Source: Bacillus sp. MM2020_1 (GTDB lineage: Bacteria > Bacillota > Bacilli > Bacillales > Cytobacillaceae). From it: DNA of 58,494 nt. A program made the translations under genes and the position numbers. The DNA is taken from NCBI GenBank assembly GCA_011250595.1, contig JAANMP010000029.1:1-58494 (forward strand), read 5' to 3'. The notes below the pieces were generated by a model that worked only from the letters and a program-made list of their open reading frames with translations, did no database searches and was not told the origin of the DNA. Positions within the stretch are counted from its first letter, which is position 1, and each line of letters begins with the position of its first letter. Positions 44,151 through 53,954 of this stretch are shown in pieces.

Positions 44151-45122
44151 TTATTTAAAGATTTGAACCCTAATGTTTAATGTATCTGTAATATAAACAT
44201 TGTCATTTTTATCTATGAATAAGCCGTTAGGCAGAGAGAATTGTCCATTGTTTTCCCCCATACCACCAAATTCAAATACTTTCTTACCATCCTTGTCAAA
44301 GCCATAAACAAGGTGGGTCAAGTTACTGACAACATACATGATGCCACGGCTATCGATGCCAATTCCCCTTGGGTTGACAAAGATTGATTCGCCCTTGCCG
44401 TTATTTGAACCATTGATAATCTTTTTAAATTTGCCTGCTTTATCGAAAATCTCTACACGCTGGTTGGCAGTATCAACGATATAGATATTGCCTTCATCGT
44501 CTGCGGTGATGCCATTAGGAGCGTTAAGTTCACCATCTTTTGTGCCTGGCTTGCCAACTTCAAGAAGCAATTTGCCGTTTAAGTCAAATACATAAGCTTT
44601 ATTTGTTTTAATATCAGTCATGTACACTTTTTTATCAATAATTCTCAATGCGGCTGGTGCTGCTATCTTTTTATCGGTCATAACTTTTTTTGCAAAGTAA
44701 TCAATAAATTTCCCTTTTTCATTGAATATTGAAATATTTCCATTATATAAATCGGCAACAAATACTCTTCCCTGATCGTCAGTTGCGATTCCATAAGGAA
44801 ATTTAAATTGGCCCTTTCCTGTACCATCCTCACCAAACGAGAATAATAGATTGCCACCGACATCAAATACCATAACACGTTTATTATTCGTATCCGATAC
44901 ATAAGTAAATGCACTATTTGTGGTTACATCCATGGGCTTTAACATTGGCTTATTAAAGTCACCTGTTAGCGCTTGGCTGTAGTTTGGTGCTCCATCTGGA
45001 TTAATAACTTTTAACAATCCTGTATCAACTGCTTTTGTATTATTTAGAAAAAGGAAGGTAAAAACTGCTGCCGTAGCTATAGCAATAAGTGCCATACCGA
45101 TATACACATTACGTCTTTTCAT
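44151..45122 (-). CDS. NHL-repeat six-bladed beta-propeller protein, membrane anchored
   Basis: A 323-residue protein with an N-terminal signal anchor (residues 6-26) and six NHL repeats, each ending in the type (F/A)VxDxxNxRVxxFD; for instance ITADDEGNIYIVDTANQRVEIFD and IDKNDNVYITDTLNIRVQIF. The propeller faces outside. NHL proteins accompany multiheme cytochromes in Geobacter and archaeal nanowire loci, where they may aid filament assembly or docking. It ends 159 bases before the 6-heme gene and overlaps no neighbour. Function here is inferred from context. Confidence 0.87.
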   Translation of the reverse strand: MKRRNVYIGMALIAIATAAVFTFLFLNNTKAVDTGLLKVINPDGAPNYSQALTGDFNKPMLKPMDVTTNSAFTYVSDTNNKRVMVFDVGGNLLFSFGEDGTGKGQFKFPYGIATDDQGRVFVADLYNGNISIFNEKGKFIDYFAKKVMTDKKIAAPAALRIIDKKVYMTDIKTNKAYVFDLNGKLLLEVGKPGTKDGELNAPNGITADDEGNIYIVDTANQRVEIFDKAGKFKKIINGSNNGKGESIFVNPRGIGIDSRGIMYVVSNLTHLVYGFDKDGKKVFEFGGMGENNGQFSLPNGLFIDKNDNVYITDTLNIRVQIFK

Positions 45123-45124
45123 CG

Positions 45125-45823
45125 TTATTCACCTTCAGCCTTTGTGTCTTTATCTTTCAATCTATCTAATGCATCGATTGCATCTTTAAACAATGGATCA
45201 TATTGGAGCGCATCCTTATAAATCGTTATCGCATCTTCATATTTTCCCTCTGCTTCTGCTACCATCCCAATCTGGTATATGATATCAGCATTGGTTGGAG
45301 CTAGCTTGTTGGCTTGTTCAAGTGACTTGGTCGCCTTATCATATTCTTTTAACCCGCGATAAGCGATTCCCATTTGAACATGGCCCTTAAAGTCCCGAGG
45401 AGCGATTTTTACAGCTTTTTCAAATTCAATTAGCGCTTCATTATAGCGTTCTTCAGATATATAGACTAAACCCATGTTGTAACGCGCATCATAATAATTT
45501 TTGTCTTGCTCAAGGACATAATCAAACTGTTTAATCGCTTCGTCATGGTCACCCTTTAAATAATAGGTATAACCAAGAACAATTCGGTTTTCTAGATTGG
45601 CAGGATCTTTTTTTACCTCTTGTTTATAGTATTCTAACTGCTCATTTACCCTTTTCATATCAACGCTATTCCAAAAATAAAAGTGACCGAGAGCATATCC
45701 TGCACCGACTGTGATGATTAAAGTGAGTAATAATAACAGAATACCGGTTTTCTTTTTGAACGTCTTGGGCTGCTTCTTGGCTGTCCTTCCCTCTACTTCC
45801 TGAGGTGCTTTTTCTGCTTCCAT
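45125..45823 (-). CDS. Membrane-anchored TPR protein
   Basis: A 232-residue protein: short cytoplasmic N-terminus, one transmembrane helix (residues 27-49), then about four tetratricopeptide repeats on the outside (NRIVLGYTYYLKGDHDEAIKQFD, YNMGLVYISEERYNEALIEFE, VQMGIAYRGLKEYDKATKSLE, YQIGMVAEAEGKYEDAITIYK). It ends two bases before the NHL gene start, so the pair is coupled. It is likely a scaffold for cytochrome export, maturation or complex assembly (inference). Confidence 0.87.
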   Translation of the reverse strand: MEAEKAPQEVEGRTAKKQPKTFKKKTGILLLLLTLIITVGAGYALGHFYFWNSVDMKRVNEQLEYYKQEVKKDPANLENRIVLGYTYYLKGDHDEAIKQFDYVLEQDKNYYDARYNMGLVYISEERYNEALIEFEKAVKIAPRDFKGHVQMGIAYRGLKEYDKATKSLEQANKLAPTNADIIYQIGMVAEAEGKYEDAITIYKDALQYDPLFKDAIDALDRLKDKDTKAEGE

Positions 45824-45843
45824 GTTAAATCCCCTCTCGGAAT

Positions 45844-47052
45844 CTATTCTTTTTCTTTATGGTCTATATTTGACTTATGGCATTTCGAACACTTTTCTTC
45901 AACGTGACATTTTAAACATGATTTTTCGTATTTTTGATTAGCTGCTAATTTGAATGGGTGTTTTTCCTTAAATGTATCCCCATGTGAGCTCGGATGACAG
46001 GAAGCACATTGAACCGTTGTTACAGGTGAATCACTTGTAATCCGATTAGAGTGGCAAACAAAGCATTTTTTTGTATCCTTTGCTATACTGCCATGTTTTG
46101 TATCAAAAGAAGCAATTTTATGGCTTTCTGGTTTCTTTCCATGACATTCTTTACAGAAAGTGTTTGTTTTAGCATATTGTGAAACAGAAACACTATTGTT
46201 GGAATTGGAAGTTTCATTTTTTAAAAATTTAGTATAGCTTGGGTCTTCTTTAAATAAGTCATACTTTTCTTTGGACATATAGGAATGGCATTGTTCACAT
46301 TTTTTCAATTCAGATGGTTGTATTTTTCCATGTCCACCTTCTTTGAAAGTTGCTGTTTTATGAGTTTTAGGTACCATTGTTGTTTCATGACAGGCGCTAC
46401 ATTTTAATGTTGCTTTCCTTGCTTCATGACATTCCATGCAAGTATCCATTTGCGGACTAGTAAACTTGGTGTCACTCATTAGCACGGTGCCTAGTTTTTC
46501 ATCCCATTTTCCATAATCACTCTTATAAGTTACTTTTCGGTCGGATATTTCCCCGTGTGCAGTACCGCTATGACACTGTACACATTTAATCCCTTCCGTC
46601 TTATGTTTGTCATGAGGTATGATAATATCCCCTGAAGGTGTAACTTCTCGGTTTTTCATGTTGTGACAGGATTCGCAAGCAGAATCAGGTATTAGGTTCG
46701 GCATCTTAATTGGTGCCAGATAGGTATCTGTTTGCTTTTTGTATACTTCTTTAATTCCGTTACCTTTCGCTTTTACGTGATTCTCCGCCCCCGATCCAAT
46801 ATGACAGCTTTCACAGGCTACCTCACTATGAGAGGAAGCTTTCCAAGTATAGTACTGGGGTTTCATCTCATGGCAGGATGCGCAAAATTCTGAGCTGGAT
46901 GTTGTTTCTAGCCCCACGAAGCTTAGGCCGAAGAAGATAGCTAGAAACAACACAGTTAGCGTTAGATATTTGAATAACTTATAGCGAAACTCGTTTCCTA
47001 TAAAGCGAAAACGGGGAGGGGTCGGCACCTCTTGATTGTGCTCCTCGTCCAT
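45844..47052 (-). CDS. 12-heme NapC/NirT-like membrane cytochrome c
   Basis: A 402-residue cytochrome. One N-terminal helix (about residues 27-48) is followed directly by the quinol-dehydrogenase-type first heme site (EFCASCHEM, residue 57) and the CESCH second site, as in NapC/NrfH proteins. Twelve CxxCH motifs in all: the first ten have single or bis-His neighbourhoods, and the last two (CLKCH, CSKCH) end the protein. ATG at 47052 has AGGAGG upstream; the ORF from 47136 overlaps the preceding gene. It is larger than tetraheme NapC. Likely passes electrons from the membrane through the wall (inference). It is separated by 28 bases from the 10-heme gene. Confidence 0.9.
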   Translation of the reverse strand: MDEEHNQEVPTPPRFRFIGNEFRYKLFKYLTLTVLFLAIFFGLSFVGLETTSSSEFCASCHEMKPQYYTWKASSHSEVACESCHIGSGAENHVKAKGNGIKEVYKKQTDTYLAPIKMPNLIPDSACESCHNMKNREVTPSGDIIIPHDKHKTEGIKCVQCHSGTAHGEISDRKVTYKSDYGKWDEKLGTVLMSDTKFTSPQMDTCMECHEARKATLKCSACHETTMVPKTHKTATFKEGGHGKIQPSELKKCEQCHSYMSKEKYDLFKEDPSYTKFLKNETSNSNNSVSVSQYAKTNTFCKECHGKKPESHKIASFDTKHGSIAKDTKKCFVCHSNRITSDSPVTTVQCASCHPSSHGDTFKEKHPFKLAANQKYEKSCLKCHVEEKCSKCHKSNIDHKEKE

Positions 47053-47080
47053 AAAAGCGACCCTCCTGTTCAGGGTTTTA

Positions 47081-48490
47081 TTATTTCTTCTTGTCAGATT
47101 TAAATCCTGTTCTGTGACAGTATTGACAATAAACATCTGTTGGTGCTTTTACTTGTGTCGATCCTGGTATTGGCTTTGTACGGTCGTGACAGACGAAGCA
47201 TTCTGATTTTTGATCATTTGTCTTCGCTTTTGACGCGTGAGCTGTTAACCATTTATCGCTGTCGACGTGTCCAGAAGGACGGTTGCTGTGACAGGCGCTA
47301 CAGAATTTATTGATTCGTGATTGATCTTTTACGATTGTAATGTTCGGTACATATTTTGTTTTGGTTTCTTTCATCTTAAGAATTGAAATTATATCTTCTT
47401 TCGGTATTGCTCTGAACCATTTCGAATCCTGATGGCAGTTTACGCACTTATCTAACTCTTGAACAGCTGTGCCGCCATGATTACCGTTCCAGCCTTCGAC
47501 CTTATGACTCTTAGGAACTTTAACTTTTTTATGACATGTTTCACAAGCCATGGAAAGTTTGACGTCTTTTTGTTGTTTTCCAATTGCTTGTAAGATGATA
47601 TCTTGTGTTTTTTGATCATGTTCCGCTAATGCTTCCGCTTCTGTCTTTTCACCTTCATGTGTTGCCTCAGTTGTTGCTTCAGCTGCAATTTCTGTAGTTG
47701 CTGTGGAAGTGCCTTCTTTCTTACTTTCTTCCATTTTTTTCGCAAGTTCTTCTGGATTTGACGGAACGTTGTAAGAAGCTTCCTTCCAAGGTTTTACGCC
47801 GTTGTTTACTTGATCATGGCAATCAATACATGTTCCCATGTTTGGTCGTAGGTATTTCTTTTCCATTAATTTCTCAGCACTCTCTGCCGTCCACTTGCCG
47901 CGAACTTCTTCGACATTGATGCCGCGAGATGCCATCTTTGCATGCACAACCCCAGCATGGCAGGTGATACAAGGAATATCTTGTTCGATATGTCCTTTAT
48001 GATTTACTTTTAAGTCCCCGGATGCAGTTACGAGTCGGTTTTTCGAGTGACATTGCAAACAGTTTTCGTTTGAAACGGCTTCTTCTTCGGTTTGAACGAT
48101 TTGTTCAGGAACCCCAGTTACGTGGTAGTACACTTCTTTAACCGATTTCATTTTGTGGGTAATCATGTTGGTGAAACCAGGCTTGATGTGACACTGAACA
48201 CATGAAATCTGATTATGAGCACTTGCAGTGTATGATGAATACTCCGGTGCCATTTCGTGACAGCTGGCACAGAATGTCGGTGAGTTAGTTGCGGTAAGAA
48301 CCCCATAACCTCCACCAAATACAACGATACAGCCAACAAGTGAAACGAATAACAATTTCCACCTATTCACTGGGTTCTTCCAGTCAATCGCTCGAAACTT
48401 TCGCCATAATCCGCGAATCAGGCCAACTTTTTTTCTATCTTCTCTACTTTCGGGATCTTTATCTTTATTTTTTTTCCCCCAAATGGCCAC
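47081..48490 (-). CDS. 10-heme NapC/NirT-like cytochrome c, copy A
   Basis: A 469-residue cytochrome with a basic cytoplasmic N-terminus, one membrane helix (about residues 45-68), the NapC-type first site SPTFCASCHEMAPE (Cys74) and ten CxxCH motifs. A Glu/Ala/Thr-rich linker (about 255-295) divides five N-terminal from five C-terminal hemes. It should oxidise menaquinol and hand electrons outward. It starts at GTG after AAGGGTG. A close paralogue lies at 51744-53069 on the other strand of secA. It is the first gene of the operon that continues with the 12-heme, TPR, NHL and 6-heme genes. Confidence 0.9.
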   Translation of the reverse strand: MAIWGKKNKDKDPESREDRKKVGLIRGLWRKFRAIDWKNPVNRWKLLFVSLVGCIVVFGGGYGVLTATNSPTFCASCHEMAPEYSSYTASAHNQISCVQCHIKPGFTNMITHKMKSVKEVYYHVTGVPEQIVQTEEEAVSNENCLQCHSKNRLVTASGDLKVNHKGHIEQDIPCITCHAGVVHAKMASRGINVEEVRGKWTAESAEKLMEKKYLRPNMGTCIDCHDQVNNGVKPWKEASYNVPSNPEELAKKMEESKKEGTSTATTEIAAEATTEATHEGEKTEAEALAEHDQKTQDIILQAIGKQQKDVKLSMACETCHKKVKVPKSHKVEGWNGNHGGTAVQELDKCVNCHQDSKWFRAIPKEDIISILKMKETKTKYVPNITIVKDQSRINKFCSACHSNRPSGHVDSDKWLTAHASKAKTNDQKSECFVCHDRTKPIPGSTQVKAPTDVYCQYCHRTGFKSDKKK

Positions 48491-49028
48491 TTAACTCACC
48501 CTTCCCATTTTGGATTGTTTCTCTATATATTTTCCATATTAACCTCTCTAAAGGTAGTATCTAACATTGTGAGAGTATAATCCAATGTACAATTTGTGAA
48601 TATTTTTTCATAGGAATTAAGTATGATATTTCCCATTAAAATAACTTAAAAACGTTGTTATCTCAAGCGTCATTTAACACTATTGATATGTTGTTTAATC
48701 TGTATAAGATTGAATTTATATACAATATCAATCTATCTTTATACAAAAATATTGGAATTCGAATGGAAGTTTTTCTAGTTGGGATTCATTATCAAGGCAA
48801 CGTCATAGGTCTGCCATATTTGACAAAAAATCGAACATCTTTTTGAGCAAGTTGCGGCATTTAACTTGGTCAGATATATAATAGTAGATTGTACAAATCC
48901 TGCTCTCCGCTACATTGTTGTCACTGTATGGAGGAAATGGTAAGATAAGAAGGGTATTTAACGAAATTTTTGACTATGATTTTTTAAAAAAGAGTGCATT
49001 TGTCTCTATATAAAGGAGCGTTCATCAA
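48491..49028. promoter_or_regulatory. Divergent promoter region between the cytochrome operon and secA
   Basis: A 538-base AT-rich gap with no supportable gene. It must hold the promoters of the minus-strand cytochrome operon and of plus-strand secA. A TTTGTGAAT element at 48593-48601 equals the consensus that I recall for ResD, the aerobic/anaerobic respiration regulator; TTGTGAGAG near 48567 is a second, weaker copy. No clear -35/-10 pair could be singled out. Confidence 0.4.
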
Positions 49029-51542
49029 ATGATGGGGATTTTAAATAAAGTGTTTGATCTGAACAAGCGTGAGTTGAAGCGGTTAGATAAGCTGGCCACA
49101 AAAATTGACGCATTGGCGTCGAAAACAGAAAGACTGACCGATGATCAACTGCGTGAGAAAACGGAAGAGTTCAAGGCCCGCTATCAAAACGGGGAAACAC
49201 TGGATGATTTACTCGTTGAAGCGTTTGCCGTGGTCCGTGAAGGCGCTCGCCGTGTGCTTGGTTTGTATCCGTATCATGTTCAGTTAATGGGGGGGATTTC
49301 TCTCCACGAAGGGAACATCTCGGAAATGAAAACGGGTGAAGGTAAAACGTTAACTGCGACCATGCCCGTTTATTTGAATGCTCTTTCTGGAAAAGGTGTC
49401 CATGTTGTTACGGTCAACGAATACTTAGCAAGCCGTGACGCCGAGGAAATGGGTCAGTTGTATCAGTTCCTAGGCTTAACAGTCGGCTTGAATTTAAATA
49501 GCATGGATAAAGAAGAAAAGCAGGCAGCCTATGCTGCTGATATTACCTATGGAACGAATAACGAATTTGGTTTCGATTATTTGCGGGATAACATGGTCCT
49601 CTATAAGGAACAAAAAGTTCAGCGCCCACTTTTCTTCGGTGTGATTGATGAGGTTGACTCGATTTTAATTGACGAAGCACGTACACCTTTAATTATTTCA
49701 GGTTCAGCGGCAAAGTCGGCTGTCCTTTATATTCAAGCGAATGGTTTCGTTCGTATGCTTTCAAAAGATACAGATTATACCTACGATGAAAAAACAAAGG
49801 GTGTGATGCTGACAGAAGAAGGGATCAGCAAAGCGGAAAAAGCTTTCGGGATTGATAACCTTTTTGACATGTCGCATGTTACCTTAAACCATCATATTAA
49901 CCAGGCATTAAAAGCCAATGTCAGCATGCACCTTGATGTCGACTATGTCGTTCAAGATGGTGAAATTGTTATCGTTGACCAGTTCACCGGTCGTTTAATG
50001 AAGGGGCGCCGCTACAGTGAAGGCTTGCACCAAGCGATTGAGGCGAAAGAAGGTCTCGAGGTTCAAAACGAAAGTATGACGATGGCAACGATTACGTTCC
50101 AAAACTATTTCCGGATGTATGAAAAATTAGCCGGTATGACCGGTACGGCGAAAACGGAAGAGGAAGAATTCCGCAACATATATAATATGAATGTTATCGT
50201 GATTCCTACGAATCGCCCGATCGTCCGTGATGACCGTGCTGATTTAATCTACTCCTCAATGGACGGCAAGTTCCGTGCAGTGGTCGAGGATATCGCTGAG
50301 CGTAACCAAAAAGGACAGCCCGTTCTTGTTGGTACGGTTGCGATTGAAACGTCTGAGCTCATTTCTAAGTATTTATTGAAAAAAGGTATTCGCCACAATG
50401 TCTTGAACGCGAAAAACCATGAGCGTGAAGCTGAGATTATTGCCGAAGCAGGTCATCAGGGTTCGGTCACGATTGCGACGAACATGGCCGGCCGTGGTAC
50501 CGACATTAAGCTTGGCGAAGGTGTCATTGAACTGGGCGGACTTGCTGTTATTGGTACCGAGCGTCATGAAAGCCGCCGGATTGATAACCAGCTTCGTGGA
50601 CGTTCTGGACGTCAAGGGGACCCAGGTATTACTCAGTTCTACTTATCAATGGAAGATGAACTGATGCGCCGCTTCGGTTCAGATAATATGAAATCAATGA
50701 TGGAACGCCTTGGTATGGATGATAATCAGCCTATTCAGAGTAAAATGGTCTCTAGAGCGGTTGAATCGGCGCAAAAACGCGTTGAAGGTAATAACTTTGA
50801 TGCCCGGAAACAGCTCTTGCAATATGATGATGTTCTGCGCCAACAGCGTGAGATCATCTACACCCAGCGAGATGAAGTATTAGAATCGGATAACCTTCGC
50901 GACATCGTTCAGAAGATGATCATGAACTCCATCGAGCGCAACGTGAATGCCCATGCATCGCGCCATGAAGATGAGGAAGAATGGAATCTACAAGCGATTG
51001 TTGATTATGTGCATGCCACTCTTTTACATGAGGGTGACATGACAGCGGAAGATTTGAAGGACAAGGATCCAGGTGAAATTGTTGAAGCCATTTTTGCAAA
51101 AGTGAAAGAACGTTACGAGGAGAAAGAACAACTTCTTTTCCCTGAGCAAATGCGCGAATTTGAAAAGGTTGTTACACTCCGTGCAGTTGACTCCAAGTGG
51201 ATTGATCACATCGATGCGATGGACCAGCTTCGTCAAGGAATCCATTTACGCGCCTATGGACAAATCGATCCGCTTCGTGAATACCAACATGAAGGCTTTG
51301 CGATGTTTGAGGCGATGATCCATTCAATCGAGGACGAAGCAGCCATGTATATCATGAAAGCGGAAATCCGCAATAACCTTGAGCGTCAAGAAGTAGCCAA
51401 AGGCCAAGCCGTGAATCCAAAAGAGGAAGGCGAACCCGTTAAGAAAAAACCGAAAGTAAAACAAATTGATGTCGGCCGTAACGATCCATGTATCTGCGGC
51501 AGCGGCAAGAAATATAAGAACTGCTGTGGGGCAGGGAAATAA
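49029..51542 (+). CDS. secA: Preprotein translocase ATPase SecA
   Basis: An 837-residue motor of the Sec pathway, the standard Bacillus length. Walker [12 protein letters not shown] (about residue 100), [11 protein letters not shown], the helicase-type [13 protein letters not shown] and [13 protein letters not shown] segments, and a C-terminal SEC-C zinc motif [23 protein letters not shown] precedes ATG 49029; the second ATG at 49032 is equally possible. It is on the plus strand, opposite to hpf and prfB, whereas in Bacillus hpf-secA-prfB run in one direction. Confidence 0.97.
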   Translation: MMGILNKVFDLNKRELKRLDKLATKIDALASKTERLTDDQLREKTEEFKARYQNGETLDDLLVEAFAVVREGARRVLGLYPYHVQLMGGISLHEGNISEMKTGEGKTLTATMPVYLNALSGKGVHVVTVNEYLASRDAEEMGQLYQFLGLTVGLNLNSMDKEEKQAAYAADITYGTNNEFGFDYLRDNMVLYKEQKVQRPLFFGVIDEVDSILIDEARTPLIISGSAAKSAVLYIQANGFVRMLSKDTDYTYDEKTKGVMLTEEGISKAEKAFGIDNLFDMSHVTLNHHINQALKANVSMHLDVDYVVQDGEIVIVDQFTGRLMKGRRYSEGLHQAIEAKEGLEVQNESMTMATITFQNYFRMYEKLAGMTGTAKTEEEEFRNIYNMNVIVIPTNRPIVRDDRADLIYSSMDGKFRAVVEDIAERNQKGQPVLVGTVAIETSELISKYLLKKGIRHNVLNAKNHEREAEIIAEAGHQGSVTIATNMAGRGTDIKLGEGVIELGGLAVIGTERHESRRIDNQLRGRSGRQGDPGITQFYLSMEDELMRRFGSDNMKSMMERLGMDDNQPIQSKMVSRAVESAQKRVEGNNFDARKQLLQYDDVLRQQREIIYTQRDEVLESDNLRDIVQKMIMNSIERNVNAHASRHEDEEEWNLQAIVDYVHATLLHEGDMTAEDLKDKDPGEIVEAIFAKVKERYEEKEQLLFPEQMREFEKVVTLRAVDSKWIDHIDAMDQLRQGIHLRAYGQIDPLREYQHEGFAMFEAMIHSIEDEAAMYIMKAEIRNNLERQEVAKGQAVNPKEEGEPVKKKPKVKQIDVGRNDPCICGSGKKYKNCCGAGK

Positions 51543-51585
51543 ATTTTTGATATTTGATATCAACTTCGATGTTGATAATTAATAA

Positions 51586-51616
51586 GGGCTAGCGATTTGA
51601 TTCGCTGGCTCTTTTT
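51586..51616 (+). terminator. Terminator of secA
   Basis: A 10-bp stem with two G-U pairs (GGGCTAGCGA and TCGCTGGCTC) and T5. An AT-rich hairpin (ATCAAC/GTTGAT) precedes it. Confidence 0.8.
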
Positions 51617-51743
51617 GTTGTTTTGAAAGTGATTAACGGGCGATTAAATATGACATTTGACCTACATTTTTGTGACATTTTTCACGAAATATCTACTGAT
51701 AAAGTGATTTCTGGTAAGATACTACTGTAAGAGGGGGATTGCC

Positions 51744-53069
51744 GTGGCTTTTTGGAAAAAGAAACAAGATACCGATTTAGACGGAGTAACTGATGGGGAC
51801 AATCCAGAGTCTGCCGGTAGAAATGTAAGAAAAGGTAAAAATCCAATGAAACGTTGGAGGCTGCTTGTCGTCGCTTTAACAACATTTATAGCGATACTTG
51901 GTTTTACATATGGAGCGATTAGTTATACTTCTACACCATCTTTTTGTTCTACTTGTCATGAAATGGCACCGGAGCATGTGACCTATCAGGCTAGTGCCCA
52001 CAATCAAATCAAGTGCACCCAATGTCATATTAAACCTGGTGCGAAGAATTTAGTCATACATAAAGTTGAATCACTAAAAGAGGTCTATTACCATGTGGTT
52101 GGGGCGCCAGATCCGATTGTCCCAACAGTTGCCGTCTCAAACGAGAACTGCGAGCAGTGTCACTCAAGAAATCGCTTAATTACCGCGAATGGCGATTTAA
52201 AAGTCAACCATAAGGGTCATATTAAAGAAGGCATCCCTTGTATCACCTGTCATCGGGGTGTGGTTCATGCGAAGGTGGCCGAGCGAGGGATTAACGATTC
52301 ATCCACTTATGCTGCCTGGACCAAAGACAACGCTAAGAAGCTGATGGGTGAAAAGTATGAGAATCCAAACATGGGAACATGTATTGACTGTCACGAACAA
52401 GTCAACCAAGGAAAAAAGCCGTGGAAGGATAAAGACTATCTCCTTCCTAAAAATGAAAAAAAACCAGTTGTAACCGAAGATAGCGTCGACCTTCAGGAGA
52501 CACCAGAAGCACAGGCAGGTATTCTGGAAAGGGAGCTCCCTGAAAACAAACAAAAGACGATCCTCCAAGCAGTTAGCCAACAGAAAACCGATGTGAAGCT
52601 ATCGATGCAATGCTTTACCTGTCATCAAAGTATCAAAACACCTAAAAATCATGATGTTAACACCTGGATAGAGCGACATGGTGATTTTGCTGTAAAAGAT
52701 CTAGGTACCTGTTTTAACTGTCATAAGGATTCCTTATGGATCAAAGATCTCGAAAAACAAGATATACGGAAGTTACTAACGGACACCGAAAAGAAAGTGA
52801 CCTATAAACAAGACTTGTTGACGGTTTCTACAGAATCTCGCAGCAATTATTTCTGCAGCATCTGTCATGCGCATAGCCCAGCAAACCACAAAGAGCGTTA
52901 CACGTGGTTAACCGATAGGCACAGGCTTAATTCAGCAACACCCGAACAGAGAAAAAAATGTTTTGTCTGTCATGATAATGGAAAGCCAGACGTGAAAACA
53001 AGAACTGCACCTTCCGATGTCTACTGTGATTTCTGCCATAACGGCGAGTTCAAAGGTGAACATGCCTAA
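51744..53069 (+). CDS. 10-heme NapC/NirT-like cytochrome c, copy B
   Basis: A 441-residue paralogue of the 10-heme protein encoded at 47081-48490. It has a membrane helix (about residues 38-60), the first heme site SFCSTCHEMAPE (Cys68) and ten CxxCH motifs in the same order (CSTCH, CTQCH, CEQCH, CITCH, CIDCH, CFTCH, CFNCH, CSICH, CFVCH, CDFCH). The shared segments around hemes 2-5 are nearly identical (KGHI.. IPCITCH, NPNMGTCIDCH); the linker is different and shorter. GTG start with AGAGGGGG. It is monocistronic and stands in inverted orientation to copy A with secA between. Confidence 0.9.
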   Translation: MAFWKKKQDTDLDGVTDGDNPESAGRNVRKGKNPMKRWRLLVVALTTFIAILGFTYGAISYTSTPSFCSTCHEMAPEHVTYQASAHNQIKCTQCHIKPGAKNLVIHKVESLKEVYYHVVGAPDPIVPTVAVSNENCEQCHSRNRLITANGDLKVNHKGHIKEGIPCITCHRGVVHAKVAERGINDSSTYAAWTKDNAKKLMGEKYENPNMGTCIDCHEQVNQGKKPWKDKDYLLPKNEKKPVVTEDSVDLQETPEAQAGILERELPENKQKTILQAVSQQKTDVKLSMQCFTCHQSIKTPKNHDVNTWIERHGDFAVKDLGTCFNCHKDSLWIKDLEKQDIRKLLTDTEKKVTYKQDLLTVSTESRSNYFCSICHAHSPANHKERYTWLTDRHRLNSATPEQRKKCFVCHDNGKPDVKTRTAPSDVYCDFCHNGEFKGEHA

Positions 53070-53093
53070 TCCTATAAAAATATTAAGCTAAAT

Positions 53094-53125
53094 GGATGTC
53101 CCATAATTAGGACATCCCTTTTTTT
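53094..53125 (+). terminator. Terminator of 10-heme copy B
   Basis: GGATGTCC/GGACATCC stem with an eight-base loop and a T7-T8 tract. Confidence 0.9.
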
Positions 53126-53287
53126 GATTTACTAACGGTTAGTCTGTGTATATTGTGGATATCACGGGCGGACTTGTGGGTATAGGTAATGGGATTTTAG
53201 TTATCCACATGGGGATAACTGCAAAACGCAAATCTGACTGTTTATAATTTAAAAGAAAGGCATTACCTAGTAGGGAGATACTCGTTC

Positions 53288-53854
53288 TTAGGAGAATAAA
53301 TCACTTGTTTTAAGTGTGAATTCAGGAAACATATGTGAGTTAAAAACATCTCCTTCTTTATAAATATGGGGGATCTGATATTTTCCATGTTCATCAAGTA
53401 CATATTGCTCTAAAATTTTCTCATTCGGATAGATGATCACGTACTCTTTTACATCGTGTTTTTGATATTGGTTCATTTTTTCTATACGGTCCCGCTGCCA
53501 AGTTGATGGGGAAAGGACTTCTACGATGAGATCCGGGGCACCCTTGCATCCTTTCTCATCCAACTTCCCTGCCTCGCATACCACACTAATATCGGGCTGG
53601 ACTACCTGATATTCTTCTTCATCATCTGTTGCAGATAACCTAACATCAAATGGGGCTGTGTACACTCGGCATGTACTGCCTTTAAAAAAAGAATACATTT
53701 CTCCAGCGAAATTCATTACGATATCTTGATGCTGTCTTGACGGTGCCGCTAGTAAATAGGGAATACCGCCAATAATTTCATATCGGGGCTCATCAGGCCA
53801 TGTTAAATAATCAGCATACGATACTTTCTTAGATTGAGGTTGGTTGATACTCAT
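53288..53854 (-). CDS. Uma2-family PD-(D/E)xK protein
   Basis: A 188-residue protein of the Uma2/DUF820 restriction-endonuclease-like fold. Conserved features: SYADYLTWPDEPRYEIIGG near the N-terminus, QPDISVV and DLIVEVLSPSTWQRD with the catalytic-type Asp/Glu residues. Members are common in cyanobacteria and Bacilli; function is unclear, and many are thought to be decayed or dispersed nuclease-like proteins. ATG at 53854 has GGAGGTG upstream. It stands alone between the inverted cytochrome block and hpf. Confidence 0.8.
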   Translation of the reverse strand: MSINQPQSKKVSYADYLTWPDEPRYEIIGGIPYLLAAPSRQHQDIVMNFAGEMYSFFKGSTCRVYTAPFDVRLSATDDEEEYQVVQPDISVVCEAGKLDEKGCKGAPDLIVEVLSPSTWQRDRIEKMNQYQKHDVKEYVIIYPNEKILEQYVLDEHGKYQIPHIYKEGDVFNSHMFPEFTLKTSDLFS

Positions 53855-53954
53855 TTTTTGCACCTCCATTAATATCCACAGTTTACCATCAATAGAACAT
53901 TTTAAAAACTAGTGAGCTAATATTTTCACTTTCTTCTAAAAGTTAGCTTAGCTC

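Noticed and set aside
48655..48846. 63-residue plus-strand frame upstream of secA
   Set aside because: No ribosome binding site, AT-rich composition and no recognisable protein features.
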